From Ianthella basta (lineage: Eukaryota; Porifera; Demospongiae; Verongiida; Ianthellidae), in assembly GCA_964019415.1 (NCBI GenBank), contig OZ025883.1, forward strand, positions 5,413,588 to 5,477,587: a DNA stretch of 64,000 bases. Direction: 5' to 3'. This document shows positions 22,075 through 34,512 of this stretch, piece after piece. The position numbers and the translations under genes are program-made. The notes under the pieces were generated by a model. The model worked only from the letters and a program-made list of their open reading frames with translations. It made no database searches and was not told where the DNA came from. Numbering within the stretch: position 1 is the stretch's first letter; each line of letters begins with the position of its first letter.

Positions 22075-25000
22075 TCTATAGTCTTGTCTGCTTGGAGCTG
22101 GGGACGTAGTTCAAGTTTAAATCTGTCAAACTGATTCTTGCGGCAAGAGATTCAGTTTCCATCACTCGACCATGACATGCGACTGCTGGCCAGCACTGGC
22201 ACGCACAATGAACCTCAATTAGCTGACAGTAATGTGACCTTGACCTTGCATGAGTGCCATGCAATTGCAAGCTACGTAGTGTTGTGGGCCTTTTTCTGCA
22301 ACGCTAGAAGGTTACATGGCCATGTATGCTAGTAGTCAGCTGCCATCATGATCATGTAGCTAGTTCTGTTGCAAATTATGTATAGCTAGCTACATAGTTA
22401 GCTATATAGTTATGTAGCAATAGTCTTGCGCACCAGCTGGACTCTTCAGCAAGGGGTCTAGCAAGTGAGACTAATAGTTACCACTAGCTGGTGGGATTAT
22501 GCAAGCACTCCAATCATGCACTTTCACTAAATAGTGTAGCAGCAACTGCATGATTGTAAACAATAATTTGATAAAAGATGACCTATGCATGCACAGTGCA
22601 AGCTCTCTGCACGTTGGATTGATCCGTGTACGTAGCTATATATTAGCTTGGTGTTGATTGATGCAGAATGCCACCATGTACAATGTCATGTAACTACATG
22701 AACATATCACTGGTCACCTTATTTCATAACAACAGAAATGGACGCAATAATTATAATAATGTTCAGTGAAGACTATACATTCAGCTATACAGCGGTGCAT
22801 GGTCAGAAAGTGTGATATGCATGATTCATGAGCATTTAACTAGCTATATAACCAGATGGACGTTTGTAGCAAGTACCTAGACATGCAATGTATGAAACCG
22901 AGAAAGATTCAATGATCGATCTATTAAGTGGAGATCAATAAAATTAATTTCCAGCAAATTAAGACCTAGGTGCATGTATGGCAGCTGATCTATAGTCAAT
23001 GAATATTGCATGGAGTATAATATAGATTATAAAACTCAGCAGTTTCTATATCCCATATACTGTAATTATAGTCTTATAGAGTTCAATTCCAAGTAACAAG
23101 TTGTGAGTGCTTGATCCCCATTCTGATGCTGGTTCTTGCTTGGGCTCACTGCTCAGTGCATGAGGAATGCAGAACATGCACAGGAAGGAAGGAATTTGAG
23201 ATTGCATGCATGCTCAGTAAACATTACATGTAGGGGCATTGCAAGCAAATGTAGGCACTAGCTGACCAGAGAATGCACTTCTGTGTCTCAAAGTATAGCA
23301 GCTGCAGCTACCATTGGTGCTTGCCCACACATGGTCTTTGAAATCCTGTGCAGCCAACATCCATGTAGCAGGTAGCTGCATTGTGCACACCAGAGGGGAT
23401 ACAATTATGAAGTAAATTCACAGCAGTTGTTGATTACACGCTTGCATGCAATCATGGCATTGCTTGCACTCACCAAGTTTCTCATGATCATGCAGGTGGC
23501 TTAATTACTGTAATGATATCGATGTGTATGTACAGTAATTTAAGGATTGAAGGAAGCACTGCTGAGCAGCAACTTTATGTGTACATATGCAAACATATGC
23601 ATCACAAGGGCATTGCAAACAGCTATATAACTGCACTGAGCAGTGATAATTAACAGGTTCTATCAAAATGAAATTAGCCTGATGCCATGCATAGCAACAA
23701 TCACTATATGGGGGACTGGAATTGTGGTGCAACCATTGGAGTGATATCCACAGCAATAACCTGCCAGAGTGCACATGCACCAAAGTAGTTGGTGTGAAGA
23801 ATAATTAATAAGGTCAAAAGTGCAAAACTGATGCAGTTTTGTCTGATATGTAATAACAACATCCATGCAACATCACTGAGTTACAGAAACCACCTGAAGA
23901 CTTCAGTGTCACTACTCACCTTTTTACTCTGGTCCATAAATTTCATGAGCTCCAAGGTACAAAGCTCCAAGAAGCATGAAGAGAAGCAGGTATGCTTTGA
24001 ATTTCATATGTATATAACAGGTCTTGGTCTCGCAGTGAATCTGTAGACAAAATCGCACTTATAAGCACTTTCTTGTAGACTTAAGAGTTGTGCGAGTATT
24101 GACTGAGCATGTGCAAGGCTAATTTTATAGACACTGCATGAAGTCACTGTACATTATAATTAACAAGTGGAAAAAGTGCAATGTTGCATGTCAGTGGGAA
24201 ATTTTGAGTATAGTACCAGCTATCAGTCAATGCTCTGTTATCGTTGGACACAGATATGACATTATACAGGATAGCATAATCATATTATCACAAGTTTTAC
24301 ATACAATTACCACAGCACTGGACACAAATGATATTGTCATTCATGCACTAAAGTCACTTGAATGGCTTCACATGCTCTCTTCATGCACAGGTGAGATGCA
24401 CACAATGTGTGGGTAGTGAGTACATTAAGCTACTGTGCATTGTAGCCATTACCATATCACAGCCATGCAGTGCATGCTGTGACGTGATGTGATCTCCTCC
24501 TTGCCATGTAGGATGTCACAGAAGATGTTCAGAAGGAGAGCAGACAGAGATGGGAGGAGCTAGTAATGACATGAGCTCCAACCACTGGACATGACAGGCT
24601 CACTGTAACCAAGTTACACTCATACACCATTCGCTATTCAACCTCAACACTCTTCTTAATGCAGAGAACAAGAGCTGTCCAACTGTTTGGACCAAGAGCA
24701 GCACAGTGATGTCGTGGGATTTGGAATTGTCATCTGCTTGACTGCTTTTACCCGCTGCTTTCAAGCCCTATCACAATTGCGAATTTCAATCACATTCTTG
24801 CTGTGTGCGTGGTGTGACAGCAGTGTAGGTGCATGGTTGTACTACTCCTAGTGGATGTGCAGTAATGATGATCGCATGCATGCTCATGCATGTGCATTTA
24901 CATGGCGTGTACATACACTTTGATGTTTGGTTGGCATATTTCAGCGTGCCGTATTGTGTTTAGTGCATTGTAATGTGTTTGTCTCCCCTATGTGCATACA

Positions 25001-26009
25001 TGTATCCTGCCATTGCCAAGCCACTGCATTCATGGGTGTTATAAACAATCTAGGAGCACTTCCACAGTCACTGACAATGATTATTCTGTTCAGTTGTGTA
25101 GCCATTCGTGGCAGTGCCCCACTTGTGCGCAGGACAGGACTTCTTCACTGCCTTCTTACCTCCACAGTTGTTGTTGTTGCAGTTGTTGTGTGCATGTTGT
25201 CTGTGTTTGTGAGTGCATATCTTGTATGTTCTTGCATTTGTGAGTGAGTATCTTAATTGTGTGTCCATGCTCTTCATTAGTGAGCATCAAGTGGTACATA
25301 TCTTCTGTATTCCTGCACATTTATGAGTGTGTATACTGAGTACTCATTGTTCTGACATTCGCAGATGCCCTTTCGGATCCCGTGCATCGTCAGGACAACT
25401 CTGACTTTCCTAAAGGCTAGTACTGGCTGAACGGACTGTGAAGAGTTAAGTGTACCGCCATGCAGCATATACACTACACAGTGTCAATCATGGTAAAAGG
25501 ACAAGAACACCAGATAATGGTCAATAGTATAGTTATATCAGATACTATAGATAAGGAGGGGCCCTTTAATTAATTCTTTGACCAATTCTTTGAACTTGTG
25601 GCTATCCAAACCTCTTCATCCAAATCTCTTCTATACTGCTCTGCCTGCTCTTCTATATCTGTACATGTCTCATCCAACACCATCACAACTTTCTCTTCAT
25701 CATATCTGTTCTGAAACCCATCTACAATCCCTTCCATGGCGAAGGCCGGCGACTTGAATCATCGACTGGTCGTGATTTGGCAGTTTTCTTAGTGGTCTGG
25801 AACGCAGGTTACAGAAAATCGTTGCACGCGATCGGTACGAGTCTGTTTAACCCCCATGCTGTCTGTTCACTTATCGTGGAGGCGTTTTCCTCTTGGTACA
25901 GAAACGCCCCCACCATTTTTAGCCTTAAATCGTCCGAAAATTTAACGCTCTATTCCAGTCTTCCTCTTTCCAAACGGCGCTGCTTTAGCTAGACTTGTAT
26001 AGCCGCCAT
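22075..26009. other. intergenic sequence without recognisable genes
   Basis: A+T-rich, with many tgcatgcatg and agctagcta tracts. The open frames in it are short, lack homology I can recognise and have no convincing splice context. A start-like atggcgaaggcc at about 25737 has no usable downstream frame. Confidence 0.55.
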
Positions 26010-26195
26010 AATGACGTCACCAGGTTGCTAATTGATAACCGATAACCAAGAGTAGATAAGAGATCTCTTATCTACTCTTGCGATAACCGATTGCATATAT
26101 CCGGTCGGGATAACCGACCCCAATTAATGACGTCACCAGTTTGATAATTGATAACCGATAACCGATTACATATATGCGGTCGAGACAACCGACCC
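26010..26195. repeat. two-copy tandem repeat interrupted by a perfect palindrome
   Basis: Two direct copies of a unit containing aatgacgtcaccag, gataaccgataacc and catatatccggtcg. The first copy carries an extra 32-base perfect palindrome at 26048-26079 (half-site AAGAGTAGATAAGAGA). The second copy lacks it. Confidence 0.8.
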
Positions 26196-27814
26196 AAAAA
26201 GTACTGTTTATATATGTACAGTACAGAAGTGTTGGTAAGTAAGTAAGTGAGGGCGTGCTTGGATTTCCTTATTCCCATGCACACACCTATATATAGCTAG
26301 ACTACCTTATCAAGAGGTTGGTACACTCACATGATGCAGTGGTATTCCCCTTCAACAAACTCCCACTAACTTCCTGTGCACTTCCACACCCTTCCATTAC
26401 AAGTTGAAAGCAAGCACCTTCTTGACTAGACCAGCTGTCTTCTTCAGTTAAAAAACAGATATCGAGGTGGGACTTGCCCATACATGGGTGCATAGACACT
26501 CTTCCTGCTAAATAGCTCTATTGGCCCACATGTACAACTAGGACTCTTGGACATGCATTGTGGCTCACCATATACACTCTAATGCATCATACCTCTGAAG
26601 CTCTACTCTATGGCTTGCCATTCTCATGTACCCCCCTCACCATTTTTCTATATAATTAACTCTCATTCCCAACCACTCACACCACATGCATATATATTCA
26701 CACCCCACTTCTACCCTCAGCCACAGTCACATTCATATCTATAGTATAATATATGTATGTGACACGTGTAATACTGTGCAGCTTGGACTATATACATAAA
26801 TCATACATTATACATGTTATTATGATGAAGCAATTACGTTTATTGCTATAATATTATTATATATATTATATAATACATTCCCATGTATGTATAGGTAAAT
26901 GCACCTACAAATTTGAATGTCACATGACTGTCACATGACCACAAGTCTACCTGATACACATGTGCAAGTTGGGCATGACTCTCAGATCAAATGGCAGGCT
27001 GAGAGAGAAGACACTGAGCTGCTGTTAGGGGAAAGCCTGTTTGCAGCGAGTGCCACCACTTTCATTCCCTGCATGCCATTTCAAGGTCTACAGACAGTAC
27101 GTGACGGTCCCTATTCATGTCTACGATTGGACATGATGTCTATTAGGTCTTCGGACCACAGAAGCCCCTTCCATCGGGCTCCTGTGGCCTGCTCATGATC
27201 CTGAATGAACCGTGTAGGAGTGTGGTTACATTACATGGTCCCAGAATGGCTGGATCTTTGTGTAATTATAGACAAGTACTCATACAATGTAAATACCCAT
27301 TAGACACGCAGTCCCATGGCCATCTGTAGAATTATCACACCTTTCCACATAGCTACTGCAATTCCTGTTGGCTTTCCTTTTATAGGCATTGGCTTCCATA
27401 ACGAGGGAACAGAGACAACACTTTAATGGCTGTCTTTACATTGCTTGTGGTGATGTCATCACACCGCCCATGCAGGAACATGGCTGCTGCATGTTTGTTG
27501 GCTTCTTCCCTTCCTGTATGCCTGTGTATATAAGAGTGGGTTTCACTGGCACTTACAGGATCCTTGCAAAGTGGCTTAGATGTGTATATTATGCTGCATA
27601 TCGTTGTTGTATATTATATAATATAGTGATTGCGGGAAAGTGCAGCTGGAGCGTGTTTGGTGTACATCTGTTTTGGAGTTTGAAGTAAAGGTACTGTATA
27701 TATATATATATATACAGGTGACACAACTTTGATTCCAATCTCTGCCTAAAGTTGGTATAATATAGATATAATTTATACAACCTGAAGTTGTGATCAGTCA
27801 GGTGTCAGTAACAA
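26196..27814. other. intergenic sequence
   Basis: A+T-rich sequence with no recognised gene. The frames at 26917-27198 and 27389-27688 have no family I know and no clear splice signals. Confidence 0.5.
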
Positions 27815-28893
27815 ATGGGTTGCCTATCCTTCAAGTCACAGAGAAGGGAAGATGAGAAAGATAAAGGGTGAGTCTGTATCTCCTATATACTGCATGTGCA
27901 TGTATTGTCCATGTGCGGCACTAGAGGTGCATAATAGAACGTGAATGTACTCAAACACCATAGCATAAAAACATAATTATGCAATTACTATATCAATACT
28001 ATGCTATTTAACCCCATACTTTCATTTTCTATAGAGCATTGAAGAGAAGAGCTAAATTTGTAAGTGCTGAAGACAGTTCTGAAGAAGGTCTTGAGGTGTC
28101 CAGTGTTTGTGAAGACACAGTTGTTGCCGATGTTGCCGTGGAAACTGATGAGAGGAGAAGACAGTCCATTACCACTTCACATGTGCAGCGAAGCCACTTT
28201 TACGTGAATTTTGGTGATGTAGATTTCTGGCGAAAACCTTCAGTGTCATGCCCTTCACCATACGAGTATCCCATTAGCTGGACAGGTCCACCACCACTTG
28301 TGAGCAAGAAGAAGGGAACAAGAGACTCTTCAGATGGTGCTGCACCATCACATCAGTTAGTGCTGTCAGATCCAATGTTAGATGCCAGTCAAGATCACCT
28401 GACATTCCCACGCCCAGTGCGACCAATTGCAACCAGAACATACTTCTCAAGACAACTTTCTGCCACAAGCAGGAGGCTTTTCAGATCAACTGATGACTGT
28501 ACAGCCAACTTCTATGAAAATGCAGAGAGACACATGTACAATGAACAGAAGGACGTGAGTAGGAGAGAATTTGAAGTGAGAAGGACAGAGGCTACAGAGT
28601 CAGCTGAGTTGCCCCAAGTTGGAGTGATGTACGAAGAGAACTACATTCCAATGCGTAGTGCCCGCTGCACCAGCTGCCCAAATCTGCTTGACGCCGATCT
28701 TGAAGAAGATCTATATGTGATTATGGATATAACTCAGGAAAGAGCATCAACTGAGGCCAATACTAAAGTGAACTACTACAATGTCCCAGCTAGAATTGCT
28801 GGTATTCCTGCAACCTATTTTATGCCTGGGCCACTGTATAACTTGCCTTTGAATTCATATCGTCTGCTTCCCCCACGCACTGTGCAGAGCTAA
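27815..28893 (+). CDS. unknown protein with lipid-anchor N-terminus and phosphotyrosine-type motifs
   Basis: Two exons, 27815-27867 (donor gg/gtgagt) and 28035-28893 (acceptor ctatag), give 303 residues with phase kept. I recognise no domain. The N-terminus MGCLSFKSQRR has the Gly-2, Cys-3 and basic pattern of N-myristoylated and palmitoylated proteins. The body is low in hydrophobic core and rich in Ser, Arg and Glu, so probably disordered. Tyrosines sit in adaptor-like contexts: FYENA and YYNV (YxN, Grb2 SH2 type) and YNVPA (YxxP, Crk type), plus YEENY. This suggests a membrane-tethered scaffold in tyrosine-kinase signalling, in the style of FRS2 or LAT, though no PTB domain is present. The start was chosen because exon 1 supplies a Met with a good lipid signal. 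Confidence 0.7.
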
Positions 28894-29728
28894 CTCAAAC
28901 CAGCTGTTCTCAGAGAAACTTGTCATTTCATTTCTTTTTTCTCATAGCCAGTTAGCTATGTACAGCTAGCTAGCTACTCTTTTGCAATTTCAGTATTCTT
29001 AAGCTTGCTTTCAAAGTTAGCTAATAGCCATTGACATCCTATAGCTAGCTACACCGCACTACACTCCACATTCTACAATGCATTGGCTTTGCGAATACAT
29101 ATGCATGCAACTCCTAATGTGTTCGTTTGAAACAGTTAAATACTTCACATTGTGAGCAGTGCTAGCTAAGTAGTTATGTATAACTAGCTAGCTAAGTTCG
29201 GTCCCCACCTCAGGGCAACTTCCCAGTTGGGGGGGGCAAGTATGATTATAGCCCTGGCGCGGTGAGTTGTATGCTGGCACGGTCATGCATGCTGTCTGAG
29301 CAGACTTGCCTATACTTGACATTGATAAAAGAAATTTAATACTGTTACAGATGTACTTACGTACAAAATATGCATGCAGCAATATATTCACCAAAATTTG
29401 TAAGCTATCAAGATTTGGATGGGGGGGGGGGGGGGGGGAGGCTCCCCCATCTAAAAATTCGGTGGGGATGATTGCCCCCATTGCCCCCGTTCCGCCGCCC
29501 CTGAACCTGGTTCTCTTCCAGGCCCTTTCGATCATAATGACCCGTGCTGCGTTGTTGTATCCACGTGCACGACACGCACATGGTGAAACATGCAGGCCCG
29601 GAGTGTTCACCAATGCATATCCCTCAATGCACACGTGTCTACACACTTGTGTCACCCCTTCTGAGCGCTGGCAACTACACGTTGACCTTTACAAGCGGGG
29701 AATCCCCCAGCTACACTCCCTCGTGACA
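28894..29728. other. spacer with a hAT-like terminus
   Basis: Mostly A+T-rich. At 29417-29503 a poly-G run is followed by gaggctcccccatc and ends ccgttccgccgcccctg, whose complement CAGGGGCGGCGGAAC looks like a hAT terminus. The other end was not found, so only a fragment is claimed. Confidence 0.45.
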
Positions 29729-32585
29729 ATGCCGATAGTTGAGGCTAAAATTGTCACTGTCGGTGCTCAAGGTTTGCTGCATTCTGCTGGCATACGAAAC
29801 GTGTTTCGTACCCCTGTTATTGAGTGTAAGTCATTCGTGTATGTATTCCCCTTCAGGCGTGGGGAAAACTTCCCTCATCATGCGCCAAGTTGGAAACGTG
29901 TTTCCACGGAACGTTAGTCCAACTATTGGCGCGTCTTTCTTCACATTCTCAATGTGAGTACCTCACACGCGCTGTACTTGTCATTCGGTGTTGTTAAGTG
30001 CTGGTTTGGGGCTCTTGTTTGGTTTCAATGGCTTATTCAGTGTATTCACTGTACGGCTACAACCTCGCACACTGTTTAGTGTACGCCGGTACATACAGTA
30101 GGACAGGTGTTAATTTGCGCGCCATGTTAGGCACTTGAGTCTCTGCTTACAATGGCTGTAGGTATCTTAAGGAGACACGGTTAAAGATACAGCTTTGGGA
30201 CACTGCGGGACAGGAAAGGTGACTGTTTTGACCTCTCTCTCTCTCTCTGTGTGTGTGTATGTGTGTGTGTGTATGTTTGTGTTAATGTGGTCAATTGCAC
30301 ATGCCAGTTTACTCTTTCTATTCTCCTTCTCCTCAATGCACAAACACTTCTACCTTCAAAGGTTCCGATCAATGGTACGTCAGTTGCTACCCTATCAATA
30401 AATTCATTTCACTTGTCACTAGTCTAATGATATTCATGCCATGGAGTCCCATTGTGCTGGGTTGTTCAAGTGTGTCCTGTCTTTCCAATGGCACCTATCC
30501 ATCATTCCAAATAGAACCTACCTAAAATTTTCCAAGCATGCTGGCAATCCACCCTTTTCAGCACTGGTAGACATTGAGGTAAGTAGTGAAATGGCTTCAA
30601 ACTTTGACATTTCACTACTTACCTCAATGTCTACCAGTGCTGAAAAGGGTGGGTTGCCAGCATGCTTGGAAAATTTTCGGTAGGCTCTATTTGGAATGAT
30701 GAATAGGGGTAATTGTCACTGTTTCAGTTTCTGTGTACTGTACACGCTACTATAAGTACTTCATCATAAACAGCACTGTTGTGAGCTCTGTCGGTCTGTT
30801 TAAAGCTCCGTTTGTAATGAGTGTGTTGTATGCACCTGTGTGTGTTTCTTGATTGGGACTAGATGTGAGCAGGGTGAGCATGGCCTCATTTACCTAACAG
30901 TGCACACACACACATGTACATGTATGCCTCCTCTTCCCCTTTGCCTCCTCCAGGCCCCACTGTACTACCGCAAGGCCAATGCAGCCTTGGTACTGTACGA
31001 CATTACAAGGCAGGCTTCATTTGAAGAGGCAAAGAGCTGGGTCTCAGGTAGGCGGGGCTGGGTCTCAGGTGGGTGGGGCTGAGTCTCCAGTTGGCCAACT
31101 GGGTCTCAGGTAGGCGGGGCTGATCTCAGGTAGGCAGGGCTGATCTCAGGTAGGCGGGGCTGATCTCAGGTAGGCAGGACTGATCTCAGGTAGGCGGGGC
31201 AGATCTCAGGTAGGCGGGGCTGATCTCAGGTAGGCGGGGCTGATCTCAGGTAGGCAGGACTGATCTCAGGTAGGCGGGGCTGGTCTCAAGTAGGCAGGGC
31301 TGAGTCTCAAGTAGGTGGGGCTGGTCTCAAGTAGGTGGGGCTGAGTCTCAAGTAGGTGGGGCTGGTCTCAAGTAGGCGGGGCTGAGTCTCAAGTAGGCGG
31401 GGCTGAGTCTCAGGTAGGTGGAGCTGAGTTTCCAGTTGGCAGGGCTGGATCTGAGGTAGGCGGGGCTGGGTCACAGTGAGGTTGTATCAGCCATATTGCA
31501 CACATTGTCACAGGGCAGTACAGTGGGTGAAGCCCGTTGTATTTATATCTCCTGCATAACAAGAGTATTGTCTGGGTGTAGGATCTATTAGACACAAAGT
31601 GTAGTACACTGGCAATGAGGTGTTCATTCACACTCGTGTATACACATAGAGTATGAATTGTGTTTGTCCGTTATTGTTGCGTGTACGTACATTCCTGTAC
31701 AGAACTGAAGGAGAAAACAGAAGATTCACTTTGTAAGTGTTCCAAACACTTGTTACATTCCGTATAAGCTCTACTCTTTGTGAGACTTCATATTTGCGAA
31801 TGTTTTAGAGGCAGTCCGCATTCGCGAAAATATACTGTCATGAAAATTTTATTGCAAATTACCCTTCCAAACGGCAACTCATGAAATTTTTGTCCCACAA
31901 ACATTAGAGCTAATACATTAGAATTCTAGAGACATATGCATGTAGCTGTGCCTGTCATCTTCTTCACATACATACTTGGTATGAAATGTGCCTAGCACAC
32001 CCCCTTGCAGGCAGCCTGTGTTGTAAGAGAACTATTCAGCTGTATGTTATTATATACATGTATGTGCTGTGTTGCCCCTCACTCCATGGTCTCCGCCCAC
32101 TGCATAACCTTTCCACCTCTCTGGTCATGTCTGCCTTCCCTCCCACCCTGCCCCCCTCTCCTTCCCTCGCCTCAACCTGCCCTCTCCCCTCCCTTGTACT
32201 TGCACCTCCACCTGTCTCCTCTCTCCTCCTGCTGCCACCTCCATGTTCCTTCTCTACCCTCTTTCCCACCACCTCCATGCTCCTTCTCTTCCCTCTTTCC
32301 CACAACCTCCACGTTCCTTCTCTTCCCTCTCTTCCACCACCTCCATGTTCCTTCTCTTCCCTCCCTCCCACCACCTCCACGTTCATTCTCTCCCCTCCCT
32401 CCCTCCCTCCCTCTACCTCTCCACTCTACTACCCTCTCCTCCACAGTATTGTTGATAATTGGTAACAAAGTGGACTTGGAGTCAGAGAGGCAGGTGTCTG
32501 AGGAAGAGGCGGTCAGGTATGCTGAGAGCATTGGAGCCAAACACCTGCACTCTTCTGCTGCTACTGGAGAAGGTAGGTATGCCAT

Positions 32586-32672
<87 letters not shown>

Positions 32673-33003
32673 GTGTGTGTGTGTGTGTGCACATATACAT
32701 GTATGTGTGTGATGTGTGTGTATGTGTGTGTACATGTTGGTGTAGTTCGAGCAAAATCTGTTGAACTTCAATCCTGTGCTCCATCACATACATATGTGCA
32801 TAGGTTTACAGGACATCTTCCTTGAGGCTGCTAAGGGGTTGATGGAGCTTCACGAGAGGAACTTGTTGTTGAAGTCCTTACAAAAAATGGGCAACAGTGA
32901 CATCTCATCGCCCTTGGCAACGCCACCCACTATTCCTGTTGGTAAGGGAATAGACTCTCCTCATCAGCCCAGCCGAACACAACGTCAGTCTTGTCAATGC
33001 TAA
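29729..33003 (+). CDS. Rab small GTPase, Rab5/21/22-like, eight exons
   Basis: Exons are 29729-29771, 29857-29953, 30162-30218, 30362-30374, 30954-31047, 31703-31732, 32447-32572 and 32804-33003; they sum to a whole number of codons (219 residues). P-loop GAQGVGKTS spans the first junction. Switch I ends PTIGASFF, with Phe-Phe as in the Rab5/21/22/31 group. [12 protein letters not shown] is the G3/switch II, GNKVDL is G4, and SSAATG stands where Rabs have the SAK box of G5. The C-terminus TQRQSCQC carries a CXC geranylgeranylation signal. Rabs of this group work in early endosomal traffic. The exact subfamily is not settled by eye. Notable are the 13-base fourth exon, which encodes the switch II FRSM, and a donor-repeating minisatellite in intron 5. 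Confidence 0.88.
30493..30710. mobile_element. fold-back element in Rab intron 4
   Basis: Two arms of about 100 bases (30493-30592 and 30607-30710) are inverted near-copies around a loop of about 14 bases. Landmarks are ccaagcatgctggcaa and gcactggtagacattg. It lies in the transcribed strand of the Rab gene, so it can form a long RNA hairpin. No coding capacity. Confidence 0.85.
31048..31470 (+). repeat. minisatellite made of the exon 5/intron 5 splice-donor sequence
   Basis: About 20 tandem units of about 20 bases, TCTCAGGTAGGCGGGGCTGA and variants. The first unit is the genuine junction (gtctcag/gtaggcgggg, donor at 31048). Every unit therefore carries a donor-like CAG/GTAGG. Confidence 0.88.
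32080..32446. repeat. pyrimidine-rich minisatellite before Rab exon 7
   Basis: Degenerate units of ccaccacctccatgttcc plus ttctcttccctc on the transcribed strand, running directly into the exon acceptor ccacag at 32446. It acts as a very long polypyrimidine tract. Confidence 0.7.
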
Positions 33004-33029
33004 CCCCCACCACATGTGACGCCTGAATG

Positions 33030-33092
<63 letters not shown>

Positions 33093-33107
33093 GCACACAC
33101 ACACTGC
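32590..33107. repeat. (TG)n and (CA)n microsatellites around Rab exon 8
   Basis: (TG)n at about 32590-32690 in the last intron and (CA)n at about 33031-33107 in the 3' untranslated region. The two tracts are complementary and about 350 bases apart in the same transcript. Confidence 0.8.
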
Positions 33108-34512
33108 GTACTCCTTCTTTAATAGTGCAGTAACAGGTCCTGTGTATTGAAATGTATACAGCATTAAATCACACACTCATACATCCACCTTTGCGACACC
33201 ATATAACTTACTATTTATTTATATTACAAGACAACTTTTGCTTATTTCATTATATTTCTTTTTCTTGTGTATTTCTTACAAATTGTGCCATTCTGCATGT
33301 GATAATCAGAGCAGTGGAATCTATAGCTAGCTGTGTACGTATGGTCACTGTAAGCAGAGGTTGAAAATATGGTTGAATGTTGTAGCTAGCACTATAGTCA
33401 GAGTACTGTTGTTTTATTGGTCATTTTACACACACACACTGACTCATGGGGAATTTAATGTATGTGTGTGCGTTTTGTACGTTCTGTATATATGTGGCTC
33501 CTCAGTCAAGATTGCTGTACATACCATAATACATACTATGCTACAAACGAGCTAGGTGTGTGTGCACTTGCTAGCTAGACGATCCAGCTAGATCTCATGA
33601 AGACCTTGCATGATAATCAGGCGGTACATCTAGATCTATATGCGATTCCAACTTGTACTGCATTGTGGTGTACGTTAACTTCTGCATTCTGCCATGCAAC
33701 TATATATAGCGTAGGATACATAATATTTATTATACAAAACACTATTATTACTACATGTATATAATATGATGATGCAGACATGTACATAATGGGGCATGCT
33801 TGCATGTGCTCCTACTTACCTTGAGAGCTTGTATACAGTTAGTCTAGCGAGCTAGCCCCATGTACTCCACCTCCGGGCGCTTACCCTGGAAAGGCGCCTG
33901 GAGGCGGAGTGGGGCTAGCTTGCTAGACTATTCCACTGTTTTGGCACGACTGTCAAACAACGCATGAGTTAGGTGCAAACAAATAGGTACATAAAGTATA
34001 CATGGAGTGCAGTTAAGAACAATGCATGCTTATGTTAACCATATGTTCTAACATTAAGGGCTACAAATGGAAAGGCACTTATTATTAAGCACAAGTGTTT
34101 GCTGGCGACATGCAAGGCGTGACATGAGTTGATGGTGTGACAATCGAGCTCCTATTGCATTGGTGGAGGAGGTGGCACACCTGAGGATGGGGCAGGGGTG
34201 GGGAGTGCGAGTAACCCTAGGTCACATGCACATCATGTGCATGTGATGGACAGATACATACAAATATTGGATACATACACATCCAACACACATCATGCAC
34301 ACATCACATGCATGTCACATGTAGGTCACATGCACATCACATGCCGACTGTCTGCCAGTCTTGAGTACCGTGAGCTTGGAAATTTTTGCGAGACGAAGTT
34401 TTTACGAATTGCCAGCTGAACTGAAATTTCGTGTTTTTATTTTAGCAAATGGGGGCTTGACTATTTATATTAGTTATATAGCCAATGCATTTGCATTAAT
34501 TTGAATTGAAAG
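33108..34512. other. intergenic sequence with a short inverted repeat
   Basis: No gene recognised. An imperfect 87-base inverted repeat (gtctagcgagctagcccc ... ggggctagcttgctagac) lies at 33842-33928. Positions 34222-34340 contain many overlapping acatgcacatcacatg-type words. Confidence 0.6.

Noticed and set aside
21866-22109. Paired frames in the 20870-22074 element
   Set aside because: The same peptide is read from both inverted arms, so it only reflects the repeat.
24927-25247. 106-codon hydrophobic, Cys-rich frame
   Set aside because: It is driven by TGT/GTT-rich low-complexity sequence; no start context, splice sites or homologue recognised.
25777-25992. 71-codon frame near atggcgaaggcc
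   Set aside because: The good start context leads to an early stop in its own frame, and the longer frame starts elsewhere with no recognised domain.
29306-29917. 203-codon plus-strand frame overlapping Rab exons 1-2
   Set aside because: It runs through a poly-G tract and intron 1 in a frame different from the P-loop; the Rab model explains the coding signal.
31048-31470. CRISPR-like regular repeat array
   Set aside because: The units touch with no unique spacers, and the sequence is a eukaryotic intron minisatellite.
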